A stretch of 64,000 nt of DNA from an uncultured Saprospiraceae bacterium (lineage in GTDB: Bacteria > Bacteroidota > Bacteroidia > Chitinophagales > Saprospiraceae), in contig CALLPI010000004.1 in the NCBI GenBank assembly GCA_938015595.1, positions 1 to 64,000 of the forward strand, written 5' to 3'. Position 1 is the first letter of the stretch. Each line of letters opens with the position of its first letter. The notes below the pieces were generated by a model, which worked only from the letters and a program-made list of their open reading frames with translations, ran no database searches and had not been told where the DNA came from. The position numbers were made by a program, and so were the translations under genes. Below, piece after piece: positions 1-8,550 of this stretch.

Positions 1-300
1 AAGCCCCTTCTGCTTGGCGGTGAGGATGGTGCGGGTGTGATAAGCCACGGCAAAGGCTACACAGGTGCCGTACCGGCCTTGGTCGCCAGGGGTAGGGCAG
101 TACTGCTCCAGCGAAGCGGCGGCCGGCACGGAGGCGTAGCTGGCAGAAGTCAGCTTCATTTTGTAGGGCGTACCGCGATAGCTGGGCACGTCGAAAATGA
201 GGCCGGTGGGCCTGGGTTGCGACTGGGCATGAAGCTGAACGAGGAAAGCGCCGAACCAAAGCAAGACTGCCAGCGCCCGAATGGTCAGAGTCTGTCTCAT
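1..300 (-). CDS. Secreted papain-like (C1) cysteine protease, N-terminal part
   Basis: The first 100 codons of a gene that runs off the left edge. The start is ATG at 300. Residues 1-26 form a signal peptide ending LVQLHAQ. At residues 72-84 the protein reads GDQGRYGTCVAFA, which matches the region around the catalytic cysteine of C1 peptidases (DQGxCGSCWAF), with Cys80 as the nucleophile and the preceding Gln74 as the oxyanion-hole residue. The usual Trp after the cysteine is Val. The catalytic His and Asn would lie outside the window, so activity cannot be judged. Export across the inner membrane is predicted. Whether it carries a type IX sorting domain is not visible. Confidence 0.7.
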   Translation of the reverse strand, partial: MRQTLTIRALAVLLWFGAFLVQLHAQSQPRPTGLIFDVPSYRGTPYKMKLTSASYASVPAAASLEQYCPTPGDQGRYGTCVAFAVAYHTRTILTAKQKGL

Positions 301-471
301 AGTTTATGCGATTTGCAAGGTAATTGTTAAGGCAAAATCAACGCAATATAGGGAAAAAATAGTATGAATCCCGCACGCGGCTATAATTTGGCGCAGCCAT
401 GCCCAACAACAACGCATACCGCTGGCTGTGATTAGCAGCACGCGCGCCGCCAGTATGGCCCATATCGTCGC

Positions 472-987
472 TTACTTCATCCACACCAAAAACAACCCGA
501 CCAGCCCCGCTATTAGCCCGATTTCCAATATCTGCCCTAGTTGTCGGTTGCGCACCCGCAGCCGGATAACGGCAACTGTGGAAGCAACTACGGCTATACC
601 CAGGTAAAATAGCAGGCTTTTGAACAGGAATACCACGCCCTGTCCTTTGCTTGCCATTGCTCGATATAGTTCTCTGAGCACTACACCCAACAACGCCGCT
701 ACCGCGCCACCTGCATATAAGCGCATCAGTGATATGCGAGGGCGCAAGTGGTGTATGGTGCGCACCGTGCTAGTGGCCATCAGCCAAATCAGCAACAGAT
801 GAAAGCCGGCCATCACCCCCCGGGAAAAAGAACTTTGTACCCCCAAAAACTTGTGCTCCAGCCATTCAACTAAGCACAGTATTATAGCCAGTACTGCACC
901 AGCTATGAGCGATGTCTGCCATTGTATGCGCTGATCCAGAAATTGACTTTCCAGCGGGCTTTCTCGTTTACTATTGGCAGCGGGCAT
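472..987 (-). CDS. Small multi-pass membrane protein of unknown function
   Basis: 171 residues with a short polar N-terminus and about five hydrophobic segments (roughly 24-43, 58-76, 90-107, 117-140 and 150-169). It resembles the general class of small Bacteroidota inner-membrane proteins (DUF4199-like in size and layout), but I recognise no diagnostic motif, so no function is given. The start ATG at 987 lies about 24 bases downstream of a TACCTTTG box, which supports it as a real, separately transcribed gene. Its neighbour upstream is the divergent response regulator gene. Confidence 0.6.
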   Translation of the reverse strand: MPAANSKRESPLESQFLDQRIQWQTSLIAGAVLAIILCLVEWLEHKFLGVQSSFSRGVMAGFHLLLIWLMATSTVRTIHHLRPRISLMRLYAGGAVAALLGVVLRELYRAMASKGQGVVFLFKSLLFYLGIAVVASTVAVIRLRVRNRQLGQILEIGLIAGLVGLFLVWMK

Positions 988-1010
988 ATGTAGAGCAATA
1001 TCTGTTTGTA

Positions 1011-1018
1011 CAAAGGTA
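1011..1018 (-). promoter_or_regulatory. TAnnTTTG -7 promoter box for the membrane protein gene
   Basis: Minus strand reads TACCTTTG, a full match to the Bacteroidota -7 element. It lies 24 bases before the ATG at 987. No clear -33 TTTG is seen at the usual distance. Confidence 0.55.
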
Positions 1019-1225
1019 AGCCATCTAAAGCAAAACGTTCACTTTGCGTAGAATTTTTGAGCCCTGCAGATGCTCTTATTACAAAATAATATCGCATCTT
1101 TGGACGCTGAAAAAGAGCCGGCAAGGGTTGTCTCATGCGCATTTATGGGTGCGTAGCTTACGGTAGAAATCATGCGCCGTGTTCAGCTACACGCCCTATC
1201 CATCTGAAAATCAAGTGGAATAACC

Positions 1226-2395
1226 ATGGCTAAAGTCTTGATCGTGGACGACGAGGGTGCCATTCGTCGTACCCTGCGCGACATTCTGCAATTTGAAAAA
1301 TACGAGGTGGACGAAGCCGCCGATGGCCTGGAGTGCTTGGCCAAAGCCAAACAACGCGGCTATGATGCCATTTTGCTCGACATCAAAATGCCTAAAATGG
1401 ACGGGCTGGAAACTCTGGAGCGCCTCCAGGAAATCAACCCCGATACGCCGGTGGTCATGATTTCTGGCCATGGTACCATTGAAACCGCCGTAGAGGCCGT
1501 CAAAAAAGGCGCCTTCGACTTCCTATCTAAACCACCCGACCTCAACCGCTTGCTCATCACCTTGCGCAATGCCCTCGACAAATCGAGCCTCTTGCACGAA
1601 ACTAAAACCCTGCGTCGCGCCGTAGCCAAAACCAAAGGCCAAGAAATCATTGGCGAATCAGAGGCCATCCGATTCATCAAGCAAACTATTGCTCGTGTGG
1701 CGCCTACCGAAGCCCGCGTACTAGTGACTGGCCCCAACGGATCTGGCAAGGAACTCATCGCGCGCCAACTGCACGAACTCAGCGCGCGCGCTGCCCAGCC
1801 TCTGGTGGAGGTCAATTGCGCAGCTATTCCTGCCGAGCTCATCGAAAGCGAACTTTTCGGCCACGAAAAAGGCGCTTTTACTTCTGCCGTCAAGCAGCGC
1901 CTCGGCAAGTTTGAGCAAGCGCACGGTGGCACCCTTTTTCTCGACGAAATCGGCGACATGAGCCTGAGTGCCCAGGCCAAAGTACTGCGCGCCCTCCAAG
2001 AGAACCGCATTACCCGCGTAGGCGGCGAAAAAGACATCCCTGTGGACGTGCGTATCATTGCCGCTACCAACAAGGACCTGCGCAAGGAAATTGAAAGAGG
2101 TAACTTCCGCGAAGATCTCTATCACCGCTTGGCCGTCATCATTATCGAATCGCCTGCGCTCAATGACCGTCGTGAGGACATCCCCCTGCTGGCAGACCAC
2201 TTCCTGCAAAAAATCTGTACGGAATACGGCATGCCCCAGCGCAGCATCAGTCCAGACGCCATCAAAGCCCTGCAAGCTTTTCACTGGACGGGTAACATAC
2301 GCGAGTTGCGCAACGTCATTGAGCGGTTGGTCATCCTCGGCGGTAGCCCTATCTCCCTGGCTGACGTACAGCGCTACGTATTGCCTGTAAGCTAA
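1226..2395 (+). CDS. NtrC-type response regulator lacking the DNA-binding domain
   Basis: 389 residues. Residues 1-120 are a receiver domain with the acidic pair D8/D9, phospho-acceptor D52, switch S80 and K102. Residues 140-375 are a sigma-54 activator AAA+ domain: Walker A GPNGSGKE, the sigma-54 contact loop as GAFTSA (normally GAFTGA), Walker B GTLFLDEIG and an arginine-finger region. The protein stops just after the AAA+ lid (ISLADVQRYVLPVS). Typical family members continue for 60-80 residues into a Fis-type helix-turn-helix, absent here. It may therefore activate sigma-54 RNA polymerase from solution or through a partner. RpoN itself is encoded at 17544-19106. No partner histidine kinase is visible next to it. 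Confidence 0.9.
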   Translation: MAKVLIVDDEGAIRRTLRDILQFEKYEVDEAADGLECLAKAKQRGYDAILLDIKMPKMDGLETLERLQEINPDTPVVMISGHGTIETAVEAVKKGAFDFLSKPPDLNRLLITLRNALDKSSLLHETKTLRRAVAKTKGQEIIGESEAIRFIKQTIARVAPTEARVLVTGPNGSGKELIARQLHELSARAAQPLVEVNCAAIPAELIESELFGHEKGAFTSAVKQRLGKFEQAHGGTLFLDEIGDMSLSAQAKVLRALQENRITRVGGEKDIPVDVRIIAATNKDLRKEIERGNFREDLYHRLAVIIIESPALNDRREDIPLLADHFLQKICTEYGMPQRSISPDAIKALQAFHWTGNIRELRNVIERLVILGGSPISLADVQRYVLPVS

Positions 2396-2398
2396 ACG

Positions 2399-2429
2399 AA
2401 AAAAGGGCGTACCGGCACCCGATACGCCC
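2399..2429 (-). terminator. Hairpin terminator for the lipoprotein gene
   Basis: Arms GGGCGTA (2405-2411) and TACGCCC (2423-2429) pair perfectly. On the minus strand the hairpin is followed by six T (2404-2399). It lies just past the stop of the minus-strand lipoprotein gene and beside the stop of the converging response regulator gene. Confidence 0.75.
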
Positions 2430-2467
2430 CTGGCCTGAAGGCCTTGCGATATAATTATGCAAGCACG

Positions 2468-3244
2468 CTACGGACGGGAAAACAGAAACTCGCCGGTAGC
2501 ACGGTCAAATACCAGAATGAGGCGAGCACCCTCATTGATCAGGAACACGGCTATGCGGTCGTTGCGCACACAGGCTCCACGGAACGTGGCCGAGGCGTAG
2601 TTCTGTTGGATGTACTGGCGAATAGATTCCGGCAGCACATTGCCGGGTACAGTGCGGCAGCGCATTGGGTTGCAGTTTTCCAGCGGAGACACCTCCTGTA
2701 CAAAGTTGCCGCTGGCGTCAAACTTCAGTACGCGTGGTCCAGTGATGAGCACAAAGTAGTGCTGGGTATTGGTGCGCCCCATGCGAATGGTGGCATCTGG
2801 GTAGTTGGCCGAAATGTAGTCCAGGATGGTTTGCGGCAGCGAATCCGGGCGCACCGGACGGCCAAAGCCTCTGAGGCGGTCAAAGCACGGGCCATGCGGG
2901 CCGTTGGGGCCAAAACCAGGACGACCGCCGCGCGGGCTGGGGTCGTGGCGGAATTCCAGCATTTCGCCATTTTCGCGGAAGAACAGGCAGGTTTCATCGC
3001 CCATAACGATACGATAGCCCAAGCCACGCCCGTACTGGATGTCTTCCATGTAGGTGTGGAAGAACAGTTCGTCCACTGTCTGGCGCACTTTGGAGGGCAG
3101 TTGAGCTGGCGTGATGTTTTGCAGCGTGTTGGTGGACAATGCCGCTATCAGGTCTTCATCGGTAAGATTCTGCTCCTTCTCACAAGCGTAAAACAGCATA
3201 GAGAGCGGGAGCACCATTGCGAGGATGAACAGCAGTTTTTTCAT
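2468..3244 (-). CDS. Lipoprotein with PepSY-like repeats
   Basis: 258 residues. A lipoprotein signal (MKKLLFILAMVLPLSMLFYAC) places the lipidated cysteine at 21, so the protein is anchored in the periplasm or outer membrane. Three related segments resemble the PepSY-like domain of Bacteroidota (Pro-x-x-hydrophobic-x-x-Tyr-Ile-x-x-Asn-Tyr-x-x-Ala): around LPSKVRQTVDELF, LPQTILDYISANYPDA and LPESIRQYIQQNYASA. A Gly/Pro/Arg-rich stretch interrupts the middle. Such domains are thought to bind or inhibit other envelope proteins; the partner is unknown. The gene is monocistronic with its own terminator. Confidence 0.7.
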   Translation of the reverse strand: MKKLLFILAMVLPLSMLFYACEKEQNLTDEDLIAALSTNTLQNITPAQLPSKVRQTVDELFFHTYMEDIQYGRGLGYRIVMGDETCLFFRENGEMLEFRHDPSPRGGRPGFGPNGPHGPCFDRLRGFGRPVRPDSLPQTILDYISANYPDATIRMGRTNTQHYFVLITGPRVLKFDASGNFVQEVSPLENCNPMRCRTVPGNVLPESIRQYIQQNYASATFRGACVRNDRIAVFLINEGARLILVFDRATGEFLFSRP

Positions 3245-3324
3245 TTGAGCTTGATTTTTTGTTTGGCAAATGAAGTACGTTCAATCATGATGGTGCAAGT
3301 AAGTATTGCAGGGTTGCCTGCTGA

Positions 3325-4893
3325 TCAAAAAAATTTTTGTACCCCCATCTGAATGCTCCAGGCGTGTTGATCCACATTGAAAAACTCACGCCTAATGACT
3401 GGCCCCAGACTGTGGCGGTACGACGGTTCCAACGCAATGGCCCACCCTAGCGCAGGGCGATACCAAAGCGCTGCCCCTATGTGGTAATCGGTCAAAGTAC
3501 GTTGCAAGAGTTCTTCGGTTTGCTGCGCAGAAACGATACGGGCACTCAACCCCCTGGCGGCAACACTAATACGCGCATTAAGGCGCTGCTCCTGCAAGAA
3601 GTTCAGTGCTACGCCGCCTTTGACGCCTGCTGAAAATCGCCCCCATAGTGGAAAGTAATAGCCCGACAGCGGCAGGGTTGCGTAGCGAATGTGCAGGTCG
3701 GTTTGCATACGGACTACCAGCAGCTGACCAGGAGGCACATGCTGCCCTGCTGAACGCTGTATGCTCACCACCACGCCGGCATCGCCATATGAGGAAGGTA
3801 CGGTGAGATTGTACTGGCCTTGCCGTTCGCCATTGGGGCCGGGGCGTTCGCGTCCGGGGTCAAATGGTATGCGAAAAACATGGCGGCTTTGCTGCCCAAT
3901 GCTGTACAGGCTCACGCCTGAGCCGAGCCATAAACGCCGCGCGGGGCGCCAGCCCAATCTCAGCCCCCATTCGCCGGTCCAAGTAGCGAATTCATTGTCG
4001 CGTAAGTAGGGGGGCAGTTGGCTCACTGGCCGCACCGAGGCAGTTATCTTACGGAAGGTATGATTGGCAGCTACGGCAGTACCGGCGCAAAAGCGGACGG
4101 GCTGTCTGGAGCGGCGGGCAAAGCCCGTAGCAGACGGAGCATCAAGGCCTGCCAAGGTGGATGATAGGTGGATAGGCGGCACGGCAGCCATCTCCAAAAG
4201 AGTAGGCACGGCCAACAGGGTGGCCGGCAGGACGTGTTCTTCATCAGGCAGCGGCATCAAGGTAGTTTCCACCTGGGCGGGGGCGTCTTTATCCCCAGGG
4301 GTGCTTTCTGCTATAAATGGCAGCGCAACTTCCCGTAGCTGTTCAGGTGTCTGCTCCGCATCTATTGTGACGAGCACAGACACATCTTCTTCATTTTCAT
4401 AGGTGGCAGGTGCTGATAGTGCAAAGGCTGCATGGTTCGAGTTGGAAAAAACAAGGGTGGATGCCGGTTGACTGGCCACAATAGGCGCACAGTTGGAAGC
4501 CCTGGACTGTTCTAACAAAGCAGCAGACGTAGCCGGCATGTTTGGGCGAGTTGTTGAAGCCTCGGCTAGGGCGTGCTCTACCAGAAGCGTCGGAGCAGTA
4601 TCTTCGGCCGTTGTCGGCACTTGCGAGGGCACGGACTGCTTTACCTGAGTAAAATACCACACTCCCGTCACTGTTATGCCTCCTACAAGTGCAACGCCCA
4701 GCAGCCACTTGAGCCACACGGCCAGGCTGGCATTGGCAGAGGCCTTCGCCGGGGCAGTAGAGGCGATTTTATCCCACAGGCCGGGTGGCGGCACATCCCA
4801 CTGGGCAGGCGGTGCTTCTTCCCACTCCTTGAGGGTTTGACGAATGCGCTCGTCGTGTGGGTCTTTGTCGTGCCAGTAGAAGTTTGACATCAT
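3325..4893 (-). CDS. Anti-sigma-like membrane protein fused to a beta-barrel domain
   Basis: 522 residues from ATG at 4893 (ATG at 4890 also possible); the frame stays open upstream but only across the sigma factor gene. Residues 1-58 are cytoplasmic and acidic, with the motif PPPGLWDKI typical of Bacteroidota membrane proteins encoded next to ECF sigma factors. A single membrane helix covers about 59-82. A Pro/Thr/Ala-rich periplasmic stretch follows to about 320. The last 190 residues show alternating aromatic/hydrophobic strands and end in Phe, as outer-membrane barrels do. The gene begins 11 bases after the ECF sigma stop, so the two are almost certainly an operon. An anti-sigma role is inferred from context; no zinc-binding anti-sigma motif is present. 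Confidence 0.65.
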   Translation of the reverse strand: MMSNFYWHDKDPHDERIRQTLKEWEEAPPAQWDVPPPGLWDKIASTAPAKASANASLAVWLKWLLGVALVGGITVTGVWYFTQVKQSVPSQVPTTAEDTAPTLLVEHALAEASTTRPNMPATSAALLEQSRASNCAPIVASQPASTLVFSNSNHAAFALSAPATYENEEDVSVLVTIDAEQTPEQLREVALPFIAESTPGDKDAPAQVETTLMPLPDEEHVLPATLLAVPTLLEMAAVPPIHLSSTLAGLDAPSATGFARRSRQPVRFCAGTAVAANHTFRKITASVRPVSQLPPYLRDNEFATWTGEWGLRLGWRPARRLWLGSGVSLYSIGQQSRHVFRIPFDPGRERPGPNGERQGQYNLTVPSSYGDAGVVVSIQRSAGQHVPPGQLLVVRMQTDLHIRYATLPLSGYYFPLWGRFSAGVKGGVALNFLQEQRLNARISVAARGLSARIVSAQQTEELLQRTLTDYHIGAALWYRPALGWAIALEPSYRHSLGPVIRREFFNVDQHAWSIQMGVQKFF

Positions 4894-4904
4894 CCTTGTA
4901 GTTT

Positions 4905-5468
4905 TCAGTTCACAGATACTTTTTCCAGGTAGCGGCGCAGCATCGCCTTGGCCTTGAAAAGTTGGGTTTTGGAGGTATTTTCGCTGATGCCGAGCATTTC
5001 GGCTATTTCCTTGTGGGAGAATTCTTCTATCACAAACAGATTGAACACGGCGCGGTAACCCTCGGGCAGTTTTTGCAGCAGTTGTACAATGTACTGAGCT
5101 TCGTCTTGGGCTTCCAGCGTTGAGTCCAGCACTGGTTGCTCTGGCATGTATTCCTCTGACACCCAGGTGCCCTGCTGCAGGCGTTTGCGCAAGCATTGCA
5201 GAGCGCTGCGCAACACTACCTGCCGAATCCAACCGCCCAGTGCACCGTCGCCGCGAAACTGGGGTAAATCGGAGAATACCCTGATGAACCCCTCCTGCAG
5301 CATGTCCTCGGCCTCGGCTGCATTGGCTGCATAGCGCAGGCAAAGGCGGTACATGGGCGTTTTATAGCGCTCGTAGAGTTGGCGCTGTGCCTCCGGTTGA
5401 CCTTTCAGACAGGCAGCCAGCAGTTTTTTTTCCTGTTCGTCCACGTGCATATCGCGGCCTGTAGCCAT
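4905..5468 (-). CDS. ECF sigma factor (RpoE-like)
   Basis: 187 residues. Region 2 includes YRLCLRYAANAAEAEDMLQE followed by the RVF element; region 4 has the helix-turn-helix EEFSHKEIAEMLGISENTSK and a basic end (QLFKAKAMLRRYLEK). Size and layout fit group IV sigma factors. It directs RNA polymerase to alternative promoters and is likely held by the membrane protein encoded directly downstream. ATG at 5468 is used; a second ATG at 5450 is possible. A near-consensus -7 box (CATCTTTG, 5490-5483 on the minus strand) lies 15-22 bases upstream. Confidence 0.9.
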   Translation of the reverse strand: MATGRDMHVDEQEKKLLAACLKGQPEAQRQLYERYKTPMYRLCLRYAANAAEAEDMLQEGFIRVFSDLPQFRGDGALGGWIRQVVLRSALQCLRKRLQQGTWVSEEYMPEQPVLDSTLEAQDEAQYIVQLLQKLPEGYRAVFNLFVIEEFSHKEIAEMLGISENTSKTQLFKAKAMLRRYLEKVSVN

Positions 5469-5780
5469 TAAATTAATAGGTGCAAAGATGTTGCTAAAAG
5501 TTGCCTGGAGAGCAAGTTTTTTGCAGGCAATAGCAGGATGATGCCTGGCCTGAGGCTTGTGCGATACCGTATTTCGCTGGTATGCCTCATGTGCCTGACT
5601 TCAGTGCACGCTGTCTGTGCTATCCGCCGTGTTCATTTGTTGTTTTGGCCTTTGAGGCATAGCCTAAAATATACGGTACTTTTTCCTTGTTTTGAGGCGC
5701 CCTTCATTAATCTTTTTGCGCTGCAATGCTGTTAATAAACTGACTAAATCCCCTACTGGTCACACGCCTAAACTTTTGTA
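5469..5780. other. Divergent intergenic region without a gene
   Basis: 312 bases between the ECF sigma gene and the conserved hypothetical. A 65-codon open frame inside (5538-5735) shows no family signature and is not accepted. The right end holds AACTTTTG (5771-5778), one base off the TAnnTTTG element and only two bases before the ATG at 5781. No tRNA or strong hairpin is seen. Confidence 0.5.
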
Positions 5781-6278
5781 ATGAACACCATACCAAGCGC
5801 CACCTTTCATCAATTTCTTTCCAAATTTCCAGTCATTGAACTGCCCGTCATCCTCAATGACGAAGCGTATCACACTTTCAGTACGGCCAATAGCCCCCTA
5901 AGCGAAGCCATGATTCGGCAGTTCATCGTGCCTTGGGAGGCTGGCGCCGAAGACGAGTTTACCGAGTACGTACCTTGTTTTCAACTGCCAAAGACGGAAG
6001 GCTTCCACGCCATCGTGTATTGGAAAGCCAACCTAATGAACTACCTCTACACTTTGGCCACCTATACCACCAAAGGTCAAGCCATAGACCGCCGCGTCAT
6101 TGCCGGTACTTTTGTAAACGGGCAAACCATCACCCAGTCCGTAGCCACCATCAACGAAGAGCGCGAAATCTTCGTGGCCTCTGGCCAAAGCAAGGCGCAG
6201 GACGACGCCTACGATGCCACCACAAGCACCGCTTATGAATTGGAACTAGCGCCCGACGGTCATATTCTGAATACTTGA
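5781..6278 (+). CDS. Conserved-looking hypothetical protein
   Basis: 165 residues, soluble, acidic, no signal peptide and no membrane segment. I do not recognise the family. The composition and codon use match neighbouring genes, and the gene sits 42 bases ahead of RNase R in the same direction, so co-transcription is likely. The second half (DRRVIAGTFVNGQTITQSVA) looks like a small beta-rich domain. The start is ATG at 5781, directly behind a near-consensus -7 box, so its mRNA could have almost no leader. Confidence 0.6.
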   Translation: MNTIPSATFHQFLSKFPVIELPVILNDEAYHTFSTANSPLSEAMIRQFIVPWEAGAEDEFTEYVPCFQLPKTEGFHAIVYWKANLMNYLYTLATYTTKGQAIDRRVIAGTFVNGQTITQSVATINEEREIFVASGQSKAQDDAYDATTSTAYELELAPDGHILNT

Positions 6279-6320
6279 TTTGATTGCCCTGACACCCTTC
6301 TTTTACACCCAAATACATCC

Positions 6321-8507
6321 ATGAGTAAACGTCCAAAACGCTCCCCTGGCGCCCAAAAGAACCGCAAACTCAGCGCCACACAATTGCAGCAGGAAGTACT
6401 GCAACTCTTCAAGCAACACCCCAAAAAGCACTTCAACCCGCGCCAAGTTATGCAGGTGCTTAAATTAGACAACAACAAGGACTCCATACAACACGCCCTC
6501 AATACCTTGGTAGAAACCCGCGCCCTGGTGCCCCTGGAAGACTACAAGTTCAAACTCCGCACAGACAGCCCACCCTCCCACCAATACAACGACTACGAAG
6601 GCTACATAGACATGACCCGCACAGGCTCTGCTTATGTAACCTGTGACCAACTGCACGAGGATGTGCACGTGGCAGCCAAATATATGCACGGAGCTCTCCA
6701 CGGAGACCGCGTAAGATTGCGCGTGTGGAAACCACCCGGCCGTACCCGCCCCGAGGGCCAAGTACTGGAAGTACTGGAGCGCGCCTCTACCCATTTCGTA
6801 GGTACGTTATGGATGCACCACCGCTACGCCATTGTGTCTCCCGAAATGAAAGTACCACTAGATATATACGTGGACTTGGCCCACACCAAAGGCGCCAAAG
6901 ACGGAGATAAGGTCATCGTCAAAATCACCCAGTATGAAACCAACCGCTTTAGTACCCTCGAAGGTATAGTCACTGCAGTACTTGGCCAGGCCGGTAGCCA
7001 CGACATTGAAATGAAGGCCATCCTCATCAACAATGGCTTTGACCTCGAATTTTCGGATGAAGCCCTCCAGGAAGCCGCCGAAATTCCGGAGCACATTGAC
7101 GCTACCGAGTACCAGCGCCGCCTCGACATGCGCGCCATCACTACTTTTACTATAGATCCCTTCAACGCTAAAGACTTTGACGATGCCCTCTCCATCCGAT
7201 ACCTGGAAAGCGAAGAAGGTTTCATTGAGGTGGGCGTGCACATTGCCGACGTAACTCACTACCTCAAGCCTGGAGGCCCACTGGATAAGGAAGCCTACCG
7301 ACGCTCTACTTCTGTGTATCTGGTGGATAGAGTGCTGCCCATGCTGCCCGAAAAACTCTCTAATGAACTGTGCTCCCTACGCCCCCACGAAGACAAGCTC
7401 ACGTTCTCGGCGGTGTTTGTCTTTGACAAAAGCTACAAAATTGTGCGCAGGTGGTTTGGCAAAACCATCATTCACTCCGACCGCCGCTTCACCTACGAAG
7501 AAGTGCAAGCAATACTCGACTCCGGCCAGGGCGACTTTGCCGAAGAGTTGAAGTGCCTCAATCAGATAGCCCGCAAGTTGCGCAAGGAGCGCTTCAAAAA
7601 AGGCGCCATTAATTTTGAAACGCCAGAAGTGCAGTTTCGCTTGGCGCCCGACGGCGCGCCGGTAGAGGTATTCGTTAAGGAGCGCAAGGAAGCTCACATG
7701 CTCATCGAAGACTTCATGCTGCTGGCCAACCGAGAGGTCGCCACCTTCATTTACCAGAAGGGCAAGAATCAGGAAATCCCATTTGTATATCGTGTACACG
7801 ATGAACCCAATCCTGAAAAGCTGGAAGAATTTGCTCTGTTTGCCCGGCAGTTTGGCATTAATATGGACATCTCCTCGCCGGCAGCCATTGCGCGCTCGTT
7901 CAACCGATTAGTGGAAGCCGCCGCCAAAGAATCTACACTCAAACTGCTGGAGCAACCCGCCATTCGCACTATGGCCAAAGCGGTGTACTCCACCGACAAT
8001 ATTGGCCACTACGGCCTGGCGTTCACCCATTACTGTCATTTCACCTCACCCATACGGCGCTACTCTGACGTGCTGGTGCACCGCATTCTCGAGCAAAACC
8101 TACCTGCTGATGCTTTTTTCCGCATGAAAAAAGACAAACTGGAAGAACAGTGCAAACACATCTCCCTGCAGGAGCGCAAAGCCATGGAAGCCGAACGCGA
8201 ATCGGTACGCTATAAACAAACCGAGTATATGGAAAAACACCTGGGGCAGGAATTCGACGGCGTCGTCTCTGGCCTGTCGGAGCGCGGTCTGTTCATCACC
8301 CTGGTGGACACCCTGTGCGAGGGCATGGTCTCCTTCGATAGCCTGGGCGAACCCTTCCGCACCCTGCAAAGTAAACTCAGCGCAAAAGGCGTTTTCTCCG
8401 GCCGCCAGTTCAAAACCGGCGATGTTGTACGCGTGCGCGTCGTGCGCACTGACCTCAGCCGGCGCGTCATTGACCTGGAACTAGTAGAAGAAAAGCCTCG
8501 TCGCTGA
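6321..8507 (+). CDS. rnr: Ribonuclease R
   Basis: 728 residues, a 3'-to-5' exoribonuclease that degrades structured RNA. An N-terminal winged-helix-like segment (about 20-80) is followed by cold-shock OB folds, then the RNB catalytic domain, whose signature TIDPFNAKDFDDALS at about 275-290 supplies the Mg-binding aspartates. A C-terminal S1 domain spans roughly 640-722 (GQEFDGVVSGLSERGLFITL). Length is slightly shorter than the E. coli enzyme (813) because the lysine-rich tail is absent, as expected in Bacteroidota. The start is ATG at 6321. RNase Y is also encoded in this window (45995-47677). Confidence 0.96.
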   Translation: MSKRPKRSPGAQKNRKLSATQLQQEVLQLFKQHPKKHFNPRQVMQVLKLDNNKDSIQHALNTLVETRALVPLEDYKFKLRTDSPPSHQYNDYEGYIDMTRTGSAYVTCDQLHEDVHVAAKYMHGALHGDRVRLRVWKPPGRTRPEGQVLEVLERASTHFVGTLWMHHRYAIVSPEMKVPLDIYVDLAHTKGAKDGDKVIVKITQYETNRFSTLEGIVTAVLGQAGSHDIEMKAILINNGFDLEFSDEALQEAAEIPEHIDATEYQRRLDMRAITTFTIDPFNAKDFDDALSIRYLESEEGFIEVGVHIADVTHYLKPGGPLDKEAYRRSTSVYLVDRVLPMLPEKLSNELCSLRPHEDKLTFSAVFVFDKSYKIVRRWFGKTIIHSDRRFTYEEVQAILDSGQGDFAEELKCLNQIARKLRKERFKKGAINFETPEVQFRLAPDGAPVEVFVKERKEAHMLIEDFMLLANREVATFIYQKGKNQEIPFVYRVHDEPNPEKLEEFALFARQFGINMDISSPAAIARSFNRLVEAAAKESTLKLLEQPAIRTMAKAVYSTDNIGHYGLAFTHYCHFTSPIRRYSDVLVHRILEQNLPADAFFRMKKDKLEEQCKHISLQERKAMEAERESVRYKQTEYMEKHLGQEFDGVVSGLSERGLFITLVDTLCEGMVSFDSLGEPFRTLQSKLSAKGVFSGRQFKTGDVVRVRVVRTDLSRRVIDLELVEEKPRR

Positions 8508-8514
8508 AAAAATT

Positions 8515-8547
8515 TTTGCCTAAAATACCGCCGCAGTCTTACCTTTG
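8515..8547 (+). promoter_or_regulatory. Consensus Bacteroidota promoter of guaB
   Basis: TTTG (8515-8518), 21 bases, then TACCTTTG (8540-8547). This fits the reported TTTG-N19-21-TAnnTTTG consensus for the primary sigma factor. The ATG of guaB is at 8551, three bases after the -7 box, so transcription should begin at or inside the start codon. Confidence 0.8.
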
Positions 8548-8550
8548 CGC

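Noticed and set aside
3325-5343. Longer 672-codon version of the anti-sigma/barrel protein
   Set aside because: The extra 150 residues are read across the ECF sigma gene in another frame; the sigma gene has clear domains and the later ATG follows its stop.
5538-5735. 65-codon open frame between the ECF sigma gene and the hypothetical gene
   Set aside because: Cys/Leu/Arg-rich, no family pattern and no promoter; probably chance.
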